A stretch of DNA of 11,493 nt, taken from JABDGZ01 sp964487685. Lineage in GTDB: Bacteria; Omnitrophota; Gorgyraeia; Zapsychrales; Fredricksoniimonadaceae. Below, piece by piece: positions 5,499 through 11,493 of this stretch. Below the pieces are notes generated by a model, which was not told the DNA's origin, searched no databases, and worked only from the letters and a program-made list of their open reading frames with translations. The first letter of the stretch is position 1; the number at the start of each line of letters is the position of its first letter. The stretch covers positions 1 to 11,493 of the forward strand of contig CAZASA010000075.1 in the NCBI GenBank assembly GCA_964487685.1. The letters are read 5' to 3'. Both the position numbers and the translations under genes were made by a program.

Positions 5499-7466
5499 AT
5501 GGAACAATTTGTCCTTAAAAGTCCTTTTGAGCCTGTCCAGGAACAGCGCAACGCCATTGAAACCCTGACGCAAGGCCTCAATGACGGAATTCCTGCTCAA
5601 ACATTGTTAGGAGTGACCGGCAGCGGTAAGACCTTCACCATCGCCAATGTCATCAAGAATGTCAATCGCCCGGCCTTGGTCATTTCCCATAATAAAACCC
5701 TGGCCGCCCAGCTTTACAGCGAGTTAAAAGAATTCTTCCCCACCAATGCCGTCGAATATTTCGTCAGTTATTACGATTATTACCAGCCTGAAGCCTACAT
5801 CCCTCAAACAGATATCTATATCGAAAAAGACTCTTCCATCAATGACCGTTTGGACCGTCTGCGCCTGGCCGCCACCACGTCCTTGATGTCCCGTCGTGAT
5901 ACCATCATCGTGTCCAGTGTTTCATGTATCTACAATTTGGGTACACCGCAGGATTATCAAAATTACATGATCGAACTTAAAGTAGGTCAGAAGATCGACC
6001 GTGATGAGGTCTTGTCCCAGCTTATTGCCATCCAATATGAGCGAGATGATTATGAATTCAGCCGCGGCAAGATCCGGGTGCGGGGGGACATCCTGGAAGT
6101 GCATCCGGCCTATCGTCAGGATGCCTTAAGACTCGAGTTTTACGATGATAAGATCGAAAAGATCAGGCAGATCAACCCTGTAACAGGCGACACCATCGCG
6201 ATCTTGGAGAGGACCTTTGTTTATCCGGCCAAGCATTTCTTGATTTCCCCGCCAAGATTACAGCAAGCCCTAATTGAGATCGAGGCTGAATTAAAAGACC
6301 GGCTGGCTCTTTTAGAGTCCCAGGGCAAATTAGTCGAAGCCCAGCGTCTTAATTCTCGTACTAAATATGATATGGAAATGATGAAAGAAGTAGGGATGTG
6401 TAAGGGGATCGAGAATTATTCAAGGATTTTATCCGGCCGTCCCGCGGGCAGTCAACCATTTTGCCTGATGGATTATTTTCCTGCTGATTTTGTCACCATC
6501 ATTGATGAAAGCCATGTGACTGTCCCACAGCTTGGCGGCATGTATGAAGGGGACCGTGCCCGCAAAGAAATGCTGGTGGCCCATGGATTCAGACTGCCGT
6601 CGTGCCTGGATAATCGGCCGCTTAAATTCCATGAAGTTGAGAAGATGCTTAAACAACGTATTTATGTCTCCGCCACACCAGGACCCTATGAACGCAAGGA
6701 TGCCGCCGGGCATGTAGTCGAGCAGATCATTAGGCCGACAGGGATCATTGATCCGCCTATTTTTGTGCGTCCGACAGAAGGCCAGGTGGATGATTTGATC
6801 AAAGAATGCAAAGAACGCGCTTTAAAAAATGAACGGGTGCTGGTGACCACCCTGACTAAACGCATGTCAGAAGACCTGTGCGCCTATGTTGAAGAGGAGG
6901 GTTTAAGGGTCAAATACCTTCATTCAGACATAGAGACCATAGACCGCACCAAGATCCTGCAGGATTTGCGTTTAAAAAAGTTTGACTGCCTGATCGGTGT
7001 CAATCTTCTGCGTGAAGGATTGGACTTGCCTGAGGTCTCATTAGTTGCTATATTTGACGCAGATAAGCAGGGCTTTTTGCGCTCACAGACTTCCTTGATC
7101 CAGACGGCAGGGCGCGCGGCGCGCAACATCAACGGCATTGTCATCATGTATTCGGACAGTATTTCACCGGCGATGCAATCAGCGATATCTGAATGTGAGC
7201 GCCGGCGTAAGATCCAGATCGCATTTAACACCAAGCATGGGATAACACCCACAACCATTGCCAAGGCCATCAATGTGGGGATCGAAGAATTCGCCGAGGC
7301 ACAGGACCTGGTGATGCAGGCCGCAGGCCAATCAGAAGAAGAATTCGCCCATGCCACGTATCTAAGCGATCTGGAACAACAAATGGAATCAGCCGCCAGG
7401 AACCTAGAATTCGAAAAAGCAGCCAGGATCAGGGATAAAATAAAGGAATTAAAACAATATAAATAA
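5499..7466 (+). CDS. uvrB: Excinuclease ABC subunit UvrB
   Basis: UvrB is the damage-verifying helicase-like subunit of nucleotide excision repair. It works in the cytoplasm with UvrA (loading) and UvrC (incision). The protein has 655 residues, near the usual length of about 660-680. Motifs in order: Q at 16 in a PVQEQRNAI stretch where most UvrBs have GDQP; Walker A GVTGSGKT (38-45); the beta-hairpin region YYDYYQPEAYIP (91-102); Walker B IDESH (335-339); SAT (391-393); and motif VI QTAGRAAR (535-542). The C-terminal UVR motif that binds UvrC is at about 621-652 (YLSDLEQQMESAARNLEFEKA). All key parts are intact. No uvrA or uvrC is nearby. The start lies two bases after the lipoprotein stop. 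Confidence 0.98.
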   Translation: MEQFVLKSPFEPVQEQRNAIETLTQGLNDGIPAQTLLGVTGSGKTFTIANVIKNVNRPALVISHNKTLAAQLYSELKEFFPTNAVEYFVSYYDYYQPEAYIPQTDIYIEKDSSINDRLDRLRLAATTSLMSRRDTIIVSSVSCIYNLGTPQDYQNYMIELKVGQKIDRDEVLSQLIAIQYERDDYEFSRGKIRVRGDILEVHPAYRQDALRLEFYDDKIEKIRQINPVTGDTIAILERTFVYPAKHFLISPPRLQQALIEIEAELKDRLALLESQGKLVEAQRLNSRTKYDMEMMKEVGMCKGIENYSRILSGRPAGSQPFCLMDYFPADFVTIIDESHVTVPQLGGMYEGDRARKEMLVAHGFRLPSCLDNRPLKFHEVEKMLKQRIYVSATPGPYERKDAAGHVVEQIIRPTGIIDPPIFVRPTEGQVDDLIKECKERALKNERVLVTTLTKRMSEDLCAYVEEEGLRVKYLHSDIETIDRTKILQDLRLKKFDCLIGVNLLREGLDLPEVSLVAIFDADKQGFLRSQTSLIQTAGRAARNINGIVIMYSDSISPAMQSAISECERRRKIQIAFNTKHGITPTTIAKAINVGIEEFAEAQDLVMQAAGQSEEEFAHATYLSDLEQQMESAARNLEFEKAARIRDKIKELKQYK

Positions 7467-7524
7467 TTATGTCATTCCTTAAATTAAAATTATGTCATTC
7501 CCGAATGCTTCTGTCGGGAATCCA
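7465..7524 (+). repeat. Palindromic repeat, TGTCATTCCCG family, with an extra partial arm
   Basis: ATTCCCGA (7497-7504) and TCGGGAAT (7514-7521) form an 8-bp stem within a TGTCATTCCCG...CGGGAATCCA element. Just upstream, AATTATGTCATTCC occurs at 7465-7478 and again at 7488-7501, so the left arm is present twice, 23 bp apart. A second family member lies inside the last gene at 9247-9274. It fills the uvrB-coaX intergenic space. Confidence 0.75.
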
Positions 7525-7538
7525 TAACACGGAGCTTA

Positions 7539-8273
7539 ATGTTACTCGCCATTGATATAGGCAATACCACCATCGGCTTTGCCGTCATCCATAAAACAGG
7601 CCGTATTGAATCTATTGCCGTTATAGATTCAGATTCTAAAGCGGACAAGATCAAGGCAGTCATAGCCAAGATTTTTAGGACCCATTTAATTTCAAGAGCG
7701 ATTATCTGTTCCGTTGTCCCCAAAGCATCAAAGACCCTGGAAGGGATATTGAAGAAATCAGTCCCGGTTGAAATCATTGGTCGTGACATAAAAGTGCCGA
7801 TCAAAAATGGCTATAAAAACCCAAAACAGGTAGGCCAGGACCGTTTGGTAGGTGCTTATGGGGCAAAGAAGATCTATGGCTGCCCCTTGATCGTGGTTGA
7901 TCTGGGCACAGCCATCACTTTTGATGTGATTTCGCCTAAAGGAGAATACTTGGGCGGCGCCATCGTTCCCGGCATCCGCTTATCGGCCGAATCGTTATTC
8001 TTGAAAACAGCCCTATTACCGCATATCGATATCCAGGCCCCTAAGCATATAATAGGGAAGACAACCCAGGAAAGCATCCTTAGCGGTCTTTTTTACGGCT
8101 ATGGTTCCTTATGTAAAGGAATGATTGACTTGCTTTCCGGGTCAATAGGCCCCACTAAGGTAATCATGACCGGAGGCCACACCCATTTAATGAAGAAGTT
8201 CGTCTCGCCCAAAATCCGCATTATCGATGAGGATTTAGTGTTCAAAGGTATTTATTATTTATCACAGTTATAA
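7539..8273 (+). CDS. coaX: Type III pantothenate kinase
   Basis: CoaX phosphorylates pantothenate, the first committed step of coenzyme A synthesis, and acts as a cytosolic dimer. The 244-residue protein shows the ASKHA-fold phosphate loop DIGNT (6-10), SVVP (58-61), PKQVGQDRLVGAYGA (95-109, which holds the pantothenate-binding GxDR-type motif), VVDLGTAITFDVIS (119-132, with the catalytic Asp at 121) and GGAIVPGI (139-146). The C-terminal MTGGH strand (210-214) is the adenosine-side motif. Length and motif order are normal. The ATG at 7539 has GGAG only four bases upstream, which is closer than usual. It is separated from uvrB by a repeat and from the next gene by a promoter. Confidence 0.95.
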   Translation: MLLAIDIGNTTIGFAVIHKTGRIESIAVIDSDSKADKIKAVIAKIFRTHLISRAIICSVVPKASKTLEGILKKSVPVEIIGRDIKVPIKNGYKNPKQVGQDRLVGAYGAKKIYGCPLIVVDLGTAITFDVISPKGEYLGGAIVPGIRLSAESLFLKTALLPHIDIQAPKHIIGKTTQESILSGLFYGYGSLCKGMIDLLSGSIGPTKVIMTGGHTHLMKKFVSPKIRIIDEDLVFKGIYYLSQL

Positions 8274-8300
8274 CTCATTAAATATCAAATAGTTACATCC

Positions 8301-8328
8301 TTGACATCTTAATATTATATGTTATCTT
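8301..8328 (+). promoter_or_regulatory. Sigma70-like promoter for the large exported protein
   Basis: TTGACA (8301-8306) is followed by a 16-bp AT-rich spacer and TATCTT (8323-8328, four of six consensus bases). Transcription would start near 8335, giving a leader of about 32 bases before ATG 8367. Confidence 0.5.
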
Positions 8329-8366
8329 TTCACTAACTAAGCAAAGAAAGCGTTTTCTATAAAACT

Positions 8367-11431
<3,065 letters not shown>

Positions 11432-11493
11432 TTCAACGGTGTTTTTAAGTTTATCGTTTCATCGGAATTCACTGGAACTCTTGCACATGATCT
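11432..11493. other. Right-edge sequence with no recognised feature
   Basis: The last 62 bases follow the stop of the large exported protein. I see no convincing terminator hairpin, promoter or start codon with a ribosome binding site here. Confidence 0.6.

Noticed and set aside
6920..7357. 145-residue ORF on the minus strand within uvrB
   Set aside because: It is antisense to a well-conserved part of UvrB, has no recognisable domain and no promoter or ribosome binding site. The other minus-strand ORFs in the window are rejected for the same reason.

Overview
The window looks like a scaffold piece from an uncultured Gram-negative bacterium. Candidatus Omnitrophota (OP3, PVC superphylum) is the best guess. 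The main reason is the last gene: a very large secreted protein whose N-terminal region resembles one I recall recurring in that phylum. Supporting signs are a TIGR04073-like exported protein, several PilZ genes, and dispersed palindromes of the TGTCATTCCCGC...GCGGGAATCCA type. This assignment rests on memory of families, not on a search. Every gene I can support lies on the + strand.

Layout. 1-647: end of a multi-helix membrane protein related to the MscS conserved TM helix family, open at the left edge. 647-764: a dense run of hairpins ending in a probable terminator. 780-807: a strong promoter, followed by a compact envelope operon: a TIGR04073-like exported protein, a YceI-like periplasmic protein and an NAD(P)-binding SDR. 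The SDR is cut by a 100-N gap. After the gap come PilZ, a tiny zinc-ribbon protein and a second PilZ (2665-3646). A 56-residue membrane ORF then overlaps an RluA-family pseudouridine synthase. Next are a MazG-like pyrophosphohydrolase, a small lipoprotein and uvrB. Two copies of a CCCCTCTTT/AAAGAGGGG repeat flank the mazG-like gene. A palindromic repeat separates uvrB from coaX (type III pantothenate kinase). After a sigma70-like promoter, a large exported protein of unknown function fills the rest.

Two points of sequence quality matter. The second N-run (8858-8957) is flanked by an exact 55-bp duplication. This looks like two contigs that overlap but were joined with Ns. Removing one copy and the Ns restores a single 969-codon frame. 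The first N-run (2515-2614) has no such overlap and is a real gap of unknown size that removes the end of the SDR gene.

How the genes fit together: uvrB, coaX, the RluA enzyme and the MazG-like enzyme are housekeeping genes (DNA repair, CoA synthesis, RNA modification, nucleotide clean-up). The TIGR04073/YceI/SDR operon, the lipoprotein and the large secreted protein point to the cell envelope. The two PilZ proteins imply cyclic-di-GMP signalling, though no GGDEF or EAL protein is in the window. No mobile element, CRISPR array, tRNA or rRNA was found.
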